Part shown: one piece after another, positions 56,418 to 64,000 of the stretch
Numbering within the stretch: position 1 is the first letter of the stretch
Layout of the letters: the number at the start of each line of letters is the position of its first letter
Assembly: GCF_024298845.1 (NCBI RefSeq)
Contig: NZ_CP101156.1
Location: 1,302,001-1,366,000 of the forward strand
Length of the DNA: 64,000 nucleotides
Reading direction: 5' to 3'
DNA from: Natronosalvus amylolyticus
GTDB taxonomy: Archaea; Halobacteriota; Halobacteria; Halobacteriales; Natrialbaceae
Notes under the pieces: generated by a model
Database searches by the model: none
Told to the model about the DNA's origin: nothing
The model's input: only the letters and a program-made list of their open reading frames with translations
Program-made: the position numbers and the translations under genes

Positions 56418-58976
56418 ATGGACTTGCCTGACAACAAGCCAGCTTCCAGTAGCGCTGATGGTGTCGATGAGAACGTGGGAATTGAAGATGAAACACTGGA
56501 TGGACAATCAGCCAATACAGTTACCGAACAAGGTAGTGACCAGCAAGCTAGCCCCCTCAGGAGTAGGCCGGTAAATGAACCAGTCGATGACGCTGACGAC
56601 GAGTCGTCATCAAATGCTTCGAGTACAGGATCGGATTTCCTCCTTAATGAGGAAACGCTCGAATCCATTGAGGATGATAAGTTCGGCCACAGGGCATACG
56701 TAGATACGTTGGAGGAAATTATCTATCGAGTCAATCCCCCGTGGCACATCGGACTATATGGTACATGGGGTTCCGGGAAGTCGACAATTGTTAACCTCTT
56801 GTATCGCCGAATCCGGGCAGCTCAGTCGGATCATAACAATTACACTGAATTTAGAGAACAGTCCGTAGAAAGCGAAAGGGTGTTTGAAAACACGCTGTGT
56901 GTCAAGTTCGACGCTTGGAAACACGCCGAAGGCTCAGTTCGAACGGAGCTTCTCTTGGATCTCAACCAATCTCTTGGGGAAGAACTGGATCAACGGTTCA
57001 ACCAATCAGGTCAATCAAAAGATAACCTCACATCTGGTTCCTCCAAGGGTCGTGAGAGTGACAAGAAAAACAACCGTCGTACTCTTCACGGTCGCTCTGG
57101 TGGCGTTCTTTCCTCTGAGACCTTGATTGAGGAATTGTACGATGTATCCGAGATTACCTCAGAAGAAAGTAAACCACTCAGCCAGGCAATTCGAAATCTT
57201 GACTCGTTCCACTTTGTCGTACTCTTCACACTTGCGGTACTAGGATCCCTTCTTTTAATACCGACCCAGGTACAGGCACCGTTACCTGAGTCAATAGGAC
57301 CTCTTTCACTTGCTTTCATCCATGGACTCCCCTGGAACCTGATTGCATCACTTGCAATTGGTGTCCTCACACTGATCGCCGGAGCGTACTTAGATACCCT
57401 GTTCTCGGACTTCCAAGATACACGCCGAGATGTCCACAAGACGCTCGCAAATCCTCAGAAAGACTGGTCAGGCGCTTACGAAAATCTCTTCGAATCGTTG
57501 ATCGACGAGACGAACGCACGTTACCGAGAACTGCAATCACGAAATGACCCCGAAGACCTCGAAAAGATCATCATCACGATCGATGATCTTGATCGGTGTT
57601 CAAGCGAGACAACGTACGAGATTCTGATTGCACTCAAGTCATTCTTCCGCCACGAAAAGTGCATTTACATTATTCCGTGTGACGAAGATGCGTTGTACAA
57701 ACACCTCGAGGCGGCCGATGACGGCGATTACCTCGGTGATACGCGAACACAGCAGAACTTTCTCGCGAAATTTTTCGAAACTGAACTCGAAATTCCAACT
57801 CCATCCCAATCGCGGCTCGAAGACTATTTCAAGAACCGTGTCGATCAAATGAATCGGTCATTTTCACAGCGGAGCCTTCAAGTTCTCTACGATGCTGGTC
57901 TTACAACACCGCGACGAATAACTCGTGCGCTCAATCGCGTCGCAACGCTCGAAAAGCTGGCAGAAGCTAGGGGGCTTCTTGAATTGCCTACCGAGTCTCA
58001 ATCAGTAACTCCTGATGAGGCAGGTGATAGCGTAGGGATCACCAATAACGAGGCAAAGCGTGCCTTCTTGACAGCTATCGCCGTACTTCAGAAGGATTTC
58101 CCACGGTTGCATGCAGAGTTAGAAACTGATCCATATCTTCTCGATGAGATTTATGCAGAAATCGAGAATGACGTCTCCACGAACACCCGTCAGGGGATTA
58201 CGCGTGTACTGGATCAAATTAATATTCCTCCGGAACGGCGGAATGAGCTTGTTACGTTCCTAATCGATATCCGTGGCGTAGTCAAGGAGATTGAAGATCC
58301 GGAACCTTACCTTCGACTGAGCAGTACCGATCGAGACCGTGTGAAAATGTTCCAAGCGCGGTTCGATAGAGGAAGTCACGAATCCATTCAAAAACTGATC
58401 GCAGAAGCCACAGAGAATCTCGACAGTGACCATCAACAGTCGTCGCCTATAGGTGCTGAACCATCAATGACGCCACCGGAGTCTTCAGAACTCCGTGAGT
58501 TTGCAAACTATGTCGTCCGATGTGTCGAGGAAGATAAAACACAGTATCGTACGCTTGAGACAGCAATTCGTATCACTGGCGAGTTTCCTGAACAGGAACG
58601 ACGTGAAATTGCCGACGCTCTTCTTGTTGCACTGAAACAGGGCCAAGTCCGTGCACTATTATCTGGGATTCAATTCGACTCACTCGAGCCGATCCTATCG
58701 TCACTTCCACAGGAACGTCGAACCCAGTTCCTCGATTACTACATGCGATCGATACTTGACGACGATGGTCTCAGCGAGAAGAATTTCGCATCCTTACTGG
58801 AGGTACCGGGAGAATTATTCGATGATATCGAAGTCCAGGATGCGTTTGTCGACACTATTCGTAATGGACGCCAACAGGGCACCATCACATCAGCTGAATA
58901 CGCCAAAATTCTCGCGGATGTCCGCGAATACAAGCCGGAATTGTACACTCCTGAACTCGTAGAGGTGAAATTATGA
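56418..58976 (+). CDS. KAP family P-loop NTPase
   Basis: An 852-residue protein from ATG 56418. The first 75 residues are acidic and disordered. KAP domain: Walker A GTWGSGKST near residue 117, two inserted hydrophobic segments (about 263-285 and 300-325), Walker B IIITIDDLDRC near residue 388 with the adjacent SFFRHEKCIYIIPCDEDAL pattern. The membrane pair inside the NTPase is the KAP hallmark (Kidins220/ARMS, PifA). Bacterial PifA excludes phage T7. The last 450 residues are helical and specific. It overlaps the next gene by ATGA. Confidence 0.9.
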   Translation: MDLPDNKPASSSADGVDENVGIEDETLDGQSANTVTEQGSDQQASPLRSRPVNEPVDDADDESSSNASSTGSDFLLNEETLESIEDDKFGHRAYVDTLEEIIYRVNPPWHIGLYGTWGSGKSTIVNLLYRRIRAAQSDHNNYTEFREQSVESERVFENTLCVKFDAWKHAEGSVRTELLLDLNQSLGEELDQRFNQSGQSKDNLTSGSSKGRESDKKNNRRTLHGRSGGVLSSETLIEELYDVSEITSEESKPLSQAIRNLDSFHFVVLFTLAVLGSLLLIPTQVQAPLPESIGPLSLAFIHGLPWNLIASLAIGVLTLIAGAYLDTLFSDFQDTRRDVHKTLANPQKDWSGAYENLFESLIDETNARYRELQSRNDPEDLEKIIITIDDLDRCSSETTYEILIALKSFFRHEKCIYIIPCDEDALYKHLEAADDGDYLGDTRTQQNFLAKFFETELEIPTPSQSRLEDYFKNRVDQMNRSFSQRSLQVLYDAGLTTPRRITRALNRVATLEKLAEARGLLELPTESQSVTPDEAGDSVGITNNEAKRAFLTAIAVLQKDFPRLHAELETDPYLLDEIYAEIENDVSTNTRQGITRVLDQINIPPERRNELVTFLIDIRGVVKEIEDPEPYLRLSSTDRDRVKMFQARFDRGSHESIQKLIAEATENLDSDHQQSSPIGAEPSMTPPESSELREFANYVVRCVEEDKTQYRTLETAIRITGEFPEQERREIADALLVALKQGQVRALLSGIQFDSLEPILSSLPQERRTQFLDYYMRSILDDDGLSEKNFASLLEVPGELFDDIEVQDAFVDTIRNGRQQGTITSAEYAKILADVREYKPELYTPELVEVKL

Positions 58977-60916
58977 TGGAGGCTATCGGTGACGACTCGG
59001 GGATCCACCTGATTCCCTGTACAAGCAAGGAAGAGAAGTCCATTTTCAGCCGATTGGTCGAGAATGGGTTAGCTGAAGCAGAGGTGCGTGCAGAAGCCTC
59101 GGATACAACGGACACTCAACGAACAAAGGATGTACAGCAACGTGCTCTGGAATCGGAAATCGATGCACTGCAGTCGGCTACAGCCGGTGGAGAACGAATC
59201 AAATGCTGGCCGATTCAGGAGTCCACTTGGGATCAACACCACTTCTCGAAGAACGATGTTGCTCTCTTCTACCAGGGGACGTACCGCTATAATTACGGTG
59301 GTGTCGTCCTTGGTGCAGTCAAAGCCCCAACGGTTTCAGCGGCTATCTTCGGTTCAGAAGACGACAAACAATCCAGGCCATATTTCCTTGTTTTCGGAGA
59401 CGTATACAACATCGACATCCATAGTAAGGTTCTCGCTGAGTATGCAGATCACGATCTGGATTATATTGTCTCGCCAGTCAGTCTCTCGAAAGAGAACAGG
59501 CGGGAAATTGCTAAAGACTACGGTGCTATTGAAGAGTTCGTCCAGAAGGCCCGGCTCGGAATTGCGACCAGGCCAATGAAAACCAAACTGGAGAATCCTG
59601 TCATCGACAATGGCGAGCCATTGGAGCTGATTGAGCCGACTCCTATCAGCGAGAACGATGACGCCGATGACCTGAGCGAAGATACGACTAGTGTAGATCA
59701 GGTGGAGTCGGTCGAGACCGATCCAACAGATACTTCTCCGGAAGATGAAACTGCTGACAGAACGCCGGGTGATGATGTAGACAAAACCGATACAGGGTCA
59801 ATTAATACGTCGGCTGGCAAGACGAGTGATGACGCAGAAATTGATGAGCCTGGTTCTACAGGCACCGTCAGTGAAGAACTGCCAGATCTATCAACTGGTA
59901 CAACATTCGGTGGTAAATCGGAGACGGAGTCCGGAAAAAACCGCATTTCAGACGAGATCACAGCCATTCAGGCTTCGCTTAAAGAGCGAAAATTGGTTAC
60001 TCTTGTCGGTCCAAAAAACACTGGAAAGCGGGCCATTGCTCACCAAATAGCAGACAGATGGCTCGAGGACAAAGGGCGTGTCAAACCCAAAAACCGTGTA
60101 GCAGTCACTAACTTCCGACCGGATCTGACATACCGAGAGTTTGTCGTTGGTCATTCCACTGAGACTGAGAAGAATCACGTGCCAATTACTGGTGAGTTTG
60201 GAAAATTCTGCGATCTAGCTGCTGCCGATGAACTCCAATATCAAAGTACCGAGAGTGAAAATCCTCCTCGGTACGTTATGATCATAGAGGATTTTCACGT
60301 CGTTGATGCGACAACGGTCTTTGGAAACCTCTGGCAATTGCTACAGCCAACCAATCGAGGCAGAGAGAACCGAGTGGCAGTTACAGGAACGGAAACGAAT
60401 CTCTGGATTCCCGAGGAACTCCATGTAATCGGGATAGTTGACACGAACTACGCAGACACCCAACTCCCTCCAGCAGTGAGACGGAACTTCCACGTCACTC
60501 GAACCATGCCCGACTACGAAACCCTGGCGGAAACGTATGGGTTCAACACATTGAGTGAGCTAGAAACGGCAACCCTGAGTGGATCGTTTGAAGCGACATC
60601 CGTTCTAGCGCTTAAGGAGTTGAACGAGCGGATCCGTGAATCGGAGAGTCTCGGCCCAGATTTCCAGCTTGGTGAAAAATACCTTTGTAATGGCACGTTC
60701 GAGTATAGGCCGCTTGAGGAGACAAGACTCAAACGCGCCTGGTCACAGGAAATATTCGCTGATGCGGCCATGTACTATAAGGGAGGTGTGCAATCGATGG
60801 CATCTGATTTACTCGCAGAAATTCACCCTGGGGAAGTCTCGTTGCGGACTATTCGGTCTGAAGAGGTAGTTAGTACTATCGTGGATTCGCTGGCTTACGC
60901 CCAGTTAGATGTATAG
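58973..60916 (+). CDS. EVE-like plus McrB-like AAA protein with degenerate Walker A
   Basis: A 647-residue protein. Residues about 75-200 resemble an EVE/PUA-type modified-base reader (CWPIQESTWDQHHFSKNDV, LFYQGTYRYNYGGVVLG). Residues 210-325 are an acidic Ser/Thr linker. Residues 330-560 are McrB-like: Walker A is GPKNTGKR, with Arg where Ser/Thr is required, Walker B is VMIIEDFH and sensor 1 is GIVDTNYADTQLPPAVRRNF. Nucleotide hydrolysis may be impaired. No mcrC nuclease gene follows. Coupled to the KAP gene. The C-terminus runs to within a base of a helicase remnant, so the original neighbour may have been deleted. Confidence 0.8.
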   Translation: MMEAIGDDSGIHLIPCTSKEEKSIFSRLVENGLAEAEVRAEASDTTDTQRTKDVQQRALESEIDALQSATAGGERIKCWPIQESTWDQHHFSKNDVALFYQGTYRYNYGGVVLGAVKAPTVSAAIFGSEDDKQSRPYFLVFGDVYNIDIHSKVLAEYADHDLDYIVSPVSLSKENRREIAKDYGAIEEFVQKARLGIATRPMKTKLENPVIDNGEPLELIEPTPISENDDADDLSEDTTSVDQVESVETDPTDTSPEDETADRTPGDDVDKTDTGSINTSAGKTSDDAEIDEPGSTGTVSEELPDLSTGTTFGGKSETESGKNRISDEITAIQASLKERKLVTLVGPKNTGKRAIAHQIADRWLEDKGRVKPKNRVAVTNFRPDLTYREFVVGHSTETEKNHVPITGEFGKFCDLAAADELQYQSTESENPPRYVMIIEDFHVVDATTVFGNLWQLLQPTNRGRENRVAVTGTETNLWIPEELHVIGIVDTNYADTQLPPAVRRNFHVTRTMPDYETLAETYGFNTLSELETATLSGSFEATSVLALKELNERIRESESLGPDFQLGEKYLCNGTFEYRPLEETRLKRAWSQEIFADAAMYYKGGVQSMASDLLAEIHPGEVSLRTIRSEEVVSTIVDSLAYAQLDV

Positions 60917-61110
60917 GCATTGATAGTATCGACCCTCTCGAAGAAGAACGACGACTCTTTTATCTCGCATTAACTCGGGCAAAAAACGACGTTCTAATCC
61001 AAACTCAACGCAACGAAGAATCGCGGTTCATTAAAGAAATTCAAGGCTTTACAACAGAAATCACGCTTCCTACTCCGTCAGACAACTACGCCAGCCGTCG
61101 TCACGATTGA
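60916..61110 (+). pseudogene. C-terminal remnant of a UvrD/Rep-type helicase
   Basis: The frame 60916-61110 encodes DPLEEERRLFYLALTRAKNDV, the motif VI region of superfamily 1A helicases, and a short tail ending in TGA. There is no start codon and no upstream helicase, so this is a truncated gene whose front was lost at the junction with the McrB-like gene. Its end abuts the IS630 remnant. Confidence 0.8.
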
Positions 61111-61738
61111 GCTATCAAAAACCACGCCGTACAGCCGCCGAATCCGATGCTGACGAACAAGAAACGTTCCGCGAGGAGTTCAAAAAAAACGCCGGGAGTT
61201 GGACGCCACAGTAGTCTGCATCGATCAAACCAAGAAATCCGTGCAAGTCGAGCCGCGTGCGGCGTGGTTTCCCCGTGGCACGCGGCCGTCTGTCGAATTA
61301 TCCGGTCAACGCGACTAGACGTGTCTGTTGGGCGCGATCACCGAAGACGGTGATCGCTATTTCTCCAGATTCGAAGAGTACGTCACCGCCGACCACGCCA
61401 GACATTTCATTCTTGCATTATGCAAAGAGTCCGAAGATGATCTGCTCATTGTACTAGATGGAGCGCCGTATTTTCAGGCGTCGGCCGTCACGGACCTGGC
61501 GGCCCGTGACGACCTCGCCTTCGTCACGTTACCGACATACTCGCCAGAGCTGAATCCTGTCGAGGAGTGCTGGAGACAACTCCAGGCCGCTCTCAGCAAC
61601 CGCTTCTTTGGGTTGCCCGACGATCTTACAGCAACGATTGATACAGCTCTTGACCAGCCCTCTATACCAGAGGTGGGTAATTATTTCTATACCTACTATA
61701 TTTCTTGCTGTTCGTCTTGCACGAATCCGACAAACTGA
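61107..61738 (+). mobile_element. Degenerate IS630-family transposase
   Basis: A decayed DDE transposase. The N-terminal DNA-binding part is missing; what remains starts LSYQKPRRTAAESDADEQ. A run of eight A (61182-61189) is a frameshift point. The first Asp is in VVCIDQTKKSVQVEP, the second in IVLDGAPYF, and the Glu in NPVEECW, but a TAG at 61316-61318 interrupts them, at a position where Trp (RDWTCLLGA) is expected. The normal end at NYF is also lost and the frame continues to 61738. No inverted-repeat ends were identified. Confidence 0.85.
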
Positions 61739-61740
61739 CA

Positions 61741-63384
61741 TCAGTCGAGACTTTGGACTCCGGTCGAATCGCCCTCGCCGAAGTCAGCCGCTTCAGACCG
61801 CGATGGTTCACGCCGTCGTTCGTCGTACGCATCGTGCCACTCTCGGATTACCGGGCGACTACCCGCGCCGTGCGGGGTGGTCCGGCGTCGAACCTGGATC
61901 AGTGCCGGCGTGTTCATCGCGTCTCCAGAGACGACTGCTTGCCCAGGAGTCAATCCTGGCAGTTCCCGCAGGACATCCTCGCCGGCGGCTTCGACCGATT
62001 TCTTGATTGCGTCCTGATCGTTCGGGTTCTGGATTTGCATCGAGATTTGCGTGCCACACTGTGACAGGACGTCCTGATCGATTTTCGACGGGCGCTGACT
62101 GATAATTCCGAGGCCGAATCCGAATTTACGGCCTTCGGACGTGATCGTTCGCATGATCCCCAGTGATGGCGCGTCGCCGGATGCTGGAGCAAACCGGTGC
62201 CCTTCCTCGAAGAGCGCAAAAATCGGTTGTTCGATTTCCGAGTCGCGGCCTCGTACGTCATCGAGGCGTTGTCGGTACAATCGACGCAACAACACCGTCG
62301 TGATGAGTTGCTGATTCCACTTATCCAGCGTGTCCATCTGGAGGACTGTGCACTGGCCCGGATCGACGATCTCGGTCAGTGGAACGTTTTCTTCGGGATC
62401 GAAGAGGTCGTTCCGTTCTATTGACTGTCGAAGTCGCCACTCCAAAGCACCGACACTCGGGTCATCGTCACCGTATCTCTGTTCCATCTCATTGATGAGT
62501 TCATTGACTCCCCACGTTCGACTGTCTCGACGTTGCATCGCCCGCCAGGCGGTCGAAAGTCGCTCTTGCATCCGGTTGCTCGGGTTATCCAGGATCGCCA
62601 TGACGTCGCCGATTTCCAGTTCTGAGATTCGAACGCGGAGTCGCTCAGGGTCGTAGTAGACGACGTCCGGTTCGTACCCGTCGTTGCCCTGAAAGCCCTC
62701 CGCACCCTGCATTTCCGCGAGCGTGTCGTATTCGCCGTGCGGGTCGAACACGAGCAGAGATGCGCGTGCGCTGGGTCGCATCATCTCTTCGATGAGAATT
62801 GATGCCGTGTACGATTTCCCGCTCCCTGTCGAAGCGAGGATTGCCAGGTGCGTCGAGGCGAACTCCTCGATCGGGATGTGAAGATTTGTCGCTTCCGGCG
62901 GCCGATTCAAGAGCCAGCCGACGTGTGCGACCCCTTCTAATTCCGTGACGTCCGTTTCGTCGGTTTCACAGCCGAGGTTCGGCAGCACGGTTTCGAGTGT
63001 TTGATCTGGCGCGATCGACAGCGGCGTTCCCGGGCTGGGGAGTTGTCTCGGGTTAGCGAACGTCGTCATATCGGTATCGTAGTACCCGATAACCGTCGCT
63101 GTCAACCGGTACAGTTCCGCATCAGTAGTTGGGACACCGAGCGTTGCTGCGACCGTCTCCGGGCCGACCTCCGGATCCGCGAGGAACCCGTCCGGAAGCC
63201 CGCGAATCAGTTCACGGTTCGTCACGCGAGCAAACACCGCCCGATTCTCATCATCAACCGGTACGGTGTACGTGATGAACTCCCCCGTCTTGATCGATCG
63301 GTCTGCCGGGGCGACGAACACAAACTCGTTCGGATCATCACCCGGCCCAGCGACCGTCCCAATTACGTTTGCACGCCCCGACAT
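61741..63384 (-). CDS. herA: HerA-type hexameric DNA translocase
   Basis: A 547-residue HerA/FtsK-like ATPase from ATG 63384 (the frame opens at 63417). The N-terminal HAS-barrel is followed by Walker A ASTGSGKSYTASI near residue 180, Walker B-like PIFALFEEGHRF, and the C-terminal arginine stretch IISQRPSKIDQDVLSQCGTQ. HerA works with the NurA nuclease in archaeal DNA end resection; relatives also occur in defence systems. It overlaps the next upstream gene by one base (TAATG). A standard family member. Confidence 0.9.
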   Translation of the reverse strand: MSGRANVIGTVAGPGDDPNEFVFVAPADRSIKTGEFITYTVPVDDENRAVFARVTNRELIRGLPDGFLADPEVGPETVAATLGVPTTDAELYRLTATVIGYYDTDMTTFANPRQLPSPGTPLSIAPDQTLETVLPNLGCETDETDVTELEGVAHVGWLLNRPPEATNLHIPIEEFASTHLAILASTGSGKSYTASILIEEMMRPSARASLLVFDPHGEYDTLAEMQGAEGFQGNDGYEPDVVYYDPERLRVRISELEIGDVMAILDNPSNRMQERLSTAWRAMQRRDSRTWGVNELINEMEQRYGDDDPSVGALEWRLRQSIERNDLFDPEENVPLTEIVDPGQCTVLQMDTLDKWNQQLITTVLLRRLYRQRLDDVRGRDSEIEQPIFALFEEGHRFAPASGDAPSLGIMRTITSEGRKFGFGLGIISQRPSKIDQDVLSQCGTQISMQIQNPNDQDAIKKSVEAAGEDVLRELPGLTPGQAVVSGDAMNTPALIQVRRRTTPHGAGSRPVIREWHDAYDERRREPSRSEAADFGEGDSTGVQSLD

Positions 63385-64000
63385 TACACCACCCCGCGGC
63401 GTTCCCGCGCTTGCCACTGAACGTTCTGTTCGACGACATCCAGCACGCGTTGATTCTGGTCATCGTCCGCCAACATACCGCGTAACCGCTCGATTAGTGT
63501 GACGATGACTTCAGCGCCGAGATCACCCGCAACGTCGACGAGGCGATCCATGTACGCTAACTGAATCTGGTCGTCGACAGTGTGGAACGCAACTGTGACC
63601 TCGTCTGGGCAGTGGAACACCGTGTCCTCCACTTCTAACGTCCAGCGCGGCATCCGATGAGTCGGTTCCGTGATCGTTCTGTCATCGGTGATGGCCGCGG
63701 TTCCAAGTAACGCTACGCCGGCGAGCGTCGTTCGCTCTTCGATATACCCAGGTGTGAACTGGGCTTGATCGTCTTGCGCTAACCGCGGGCCGGTGCGCCC
63801 CTGGTCAGGATCGACAAGTTGCGTGTCGTAAATCACGCCCATCACCGCGTACTCGGTTCCATTCACGGTTTTTTTGATGAACACGGGTTGCCCGAACTCG
63901 CGCTCGTGGAGTTCCGGTGGCCGAGTGCAGTCCCGGTCTTTGAACACTTCGACCACGTAGTCGAGATGGCTGTTCGAGGAAACAATACTCCCAATCCGGA
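63384..64000 (-). CDS. HAS-barrel-like protein upstream of herA (5' end beyond the window)
   Basis: The frame is open to the window edge. It reads RIGSIVSSNSHLDYVVEVF near the edge, followed by EFGQPVFIKK and a TPGYIEERTTLAGVALLG segment: a beta-barrel like the N-terminal HAS-barrel of HerA. The C-terminal half includes a helical part (AYMDRLVDVAGDLGAEVIVTLIERL). It is not NurA-like; no nuclease motif is seen. Directly upstream of herA on the same strand and overlapping by one base, so a HerA accessory subunit is likely. Confidence 0.7.
   Translation of the reverse strand, partial: RIGSIVSSNSHLDYVVEVFKDRDCTRPPELHEREFGQPVFIKKTVNGTEYAVMGVIYDTQLVDPDQGRTGPRLAQDDQAQFTPGYIEERTTLAGVALLGTAAITDDRTITEPTHRMPRWTLEVEDTVFHCPDEVTVAFHTVDDQIQLAYMDRLVDVAGDLGAEVIVTLIERLRGMLADDDQNQRVLDVVEQNVQWQARERRGVV

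Noticed and set aside
61257-61457. Overlapping ORF in the transposase remnant
   Set aside because: Out-of-frame reading of the same degenerate IS630 gene.
1-64000. tRNA or rRNA genes
   Set aside because: Scanning intergenic stretches for a T-loop GTTCGAATC-type motif with pairing arms gave nothing; hits fell inside coding genes.

Overview
The window is haloarchaeal chromosome, probably from a Natrialbaceae-like member of the Halobacteria. Evidence: high GC in most genes, very acidic proteins, archaeal TFB transcription factors with TATA-type (often leaderless) promoters, a preQ0/archaeosine pathway, HerA, Cdc48, bacterio-opsin-activator-type regulators and Tat-dependent lipoproteins. The hexamer CTCGAG is conspicuously frequent. 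No tRNA, rRNA or CRISPR array was recognised.

Left part (1-40.5 kb) is mostly metabolic core. 1-4.8 kb: a branched-chain amino-acid-type ABC importer (permeases, two ATPases, convergent lipoprotein receptor). 4.9-9.1 kb: the three-gene propionyl-CoA carboxylase pccB-pccX-pccA; this pairing fits import and catabolism of Val/Ile through propionyl-CoA. 9.1-17.9 kb: two small conserved proteins and a peptide/nickel-type ABC operon whose receptor looks circularly permuted. 18.2-21.5 kb: UspA, aldo/keto reductase, a normal TFB and a small Cys-rich protein. 21.7-32.9 kb: a second Liv-type importer, two SDR dehydrogenases, a HisD-family dehydrogenase with a non-histidine-pathway pocket, a bat-type regulator and an acyl-CoA synthetase. 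A TGTTAACA palindrome precedes the receptor, HisD-like and second SDR genes, so this looks like one catabolic regulon; the HisD-like plus two SDR set resembles the bacterial hpsNOP dihydroxypropanesulfonate genes. 33.2-37.5 kb: an exonuclease/helicase pair like Bacillus MrfB/MrfA. 37.5-39.5 kb: queD-queE-queC for preQ0. 39.6-40.5 kb: an SMP-30 lactonase.

Right part (40.6-64 kb) is an accessory, defence-like island with lower and uneven GC, many unrecognised proteins and damaged genes. It holds a zinc-ribbon unknown, two unknown soluble proteins, a small membrane protein, an AAA/DUF4143-type ATPase, a VWA protein, an extra TFB, a J-domain membrane protein and a Cdc48-like gene cut by a single in-frame TAG at a normally tryptophan position. 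Then come a two-gene CARF-like plus PIN-nuclease module, a two-gene module of a three-cyclin-fold TFB-like protein plus an HNH nuclease with four zinc/HTH repeats, and a two-gene module of a KAP P-loop NTPase plus an EVE/McrB-like protein with a degenerate Walker A. A UvrD-type helicase tail and a decayed IS630 transposase mark a rearrangement scar. The window ends in a HerA helicase and a HAS-barrel-like partner that runs off the edge.

The strongest candidates for undescribed systems are the triple-cyclin-TFB/HNH pair, the CARF/PIN pair without CRISPR, and the KAP/McrB-like pair, all packed into 52.4-60.9 kb.
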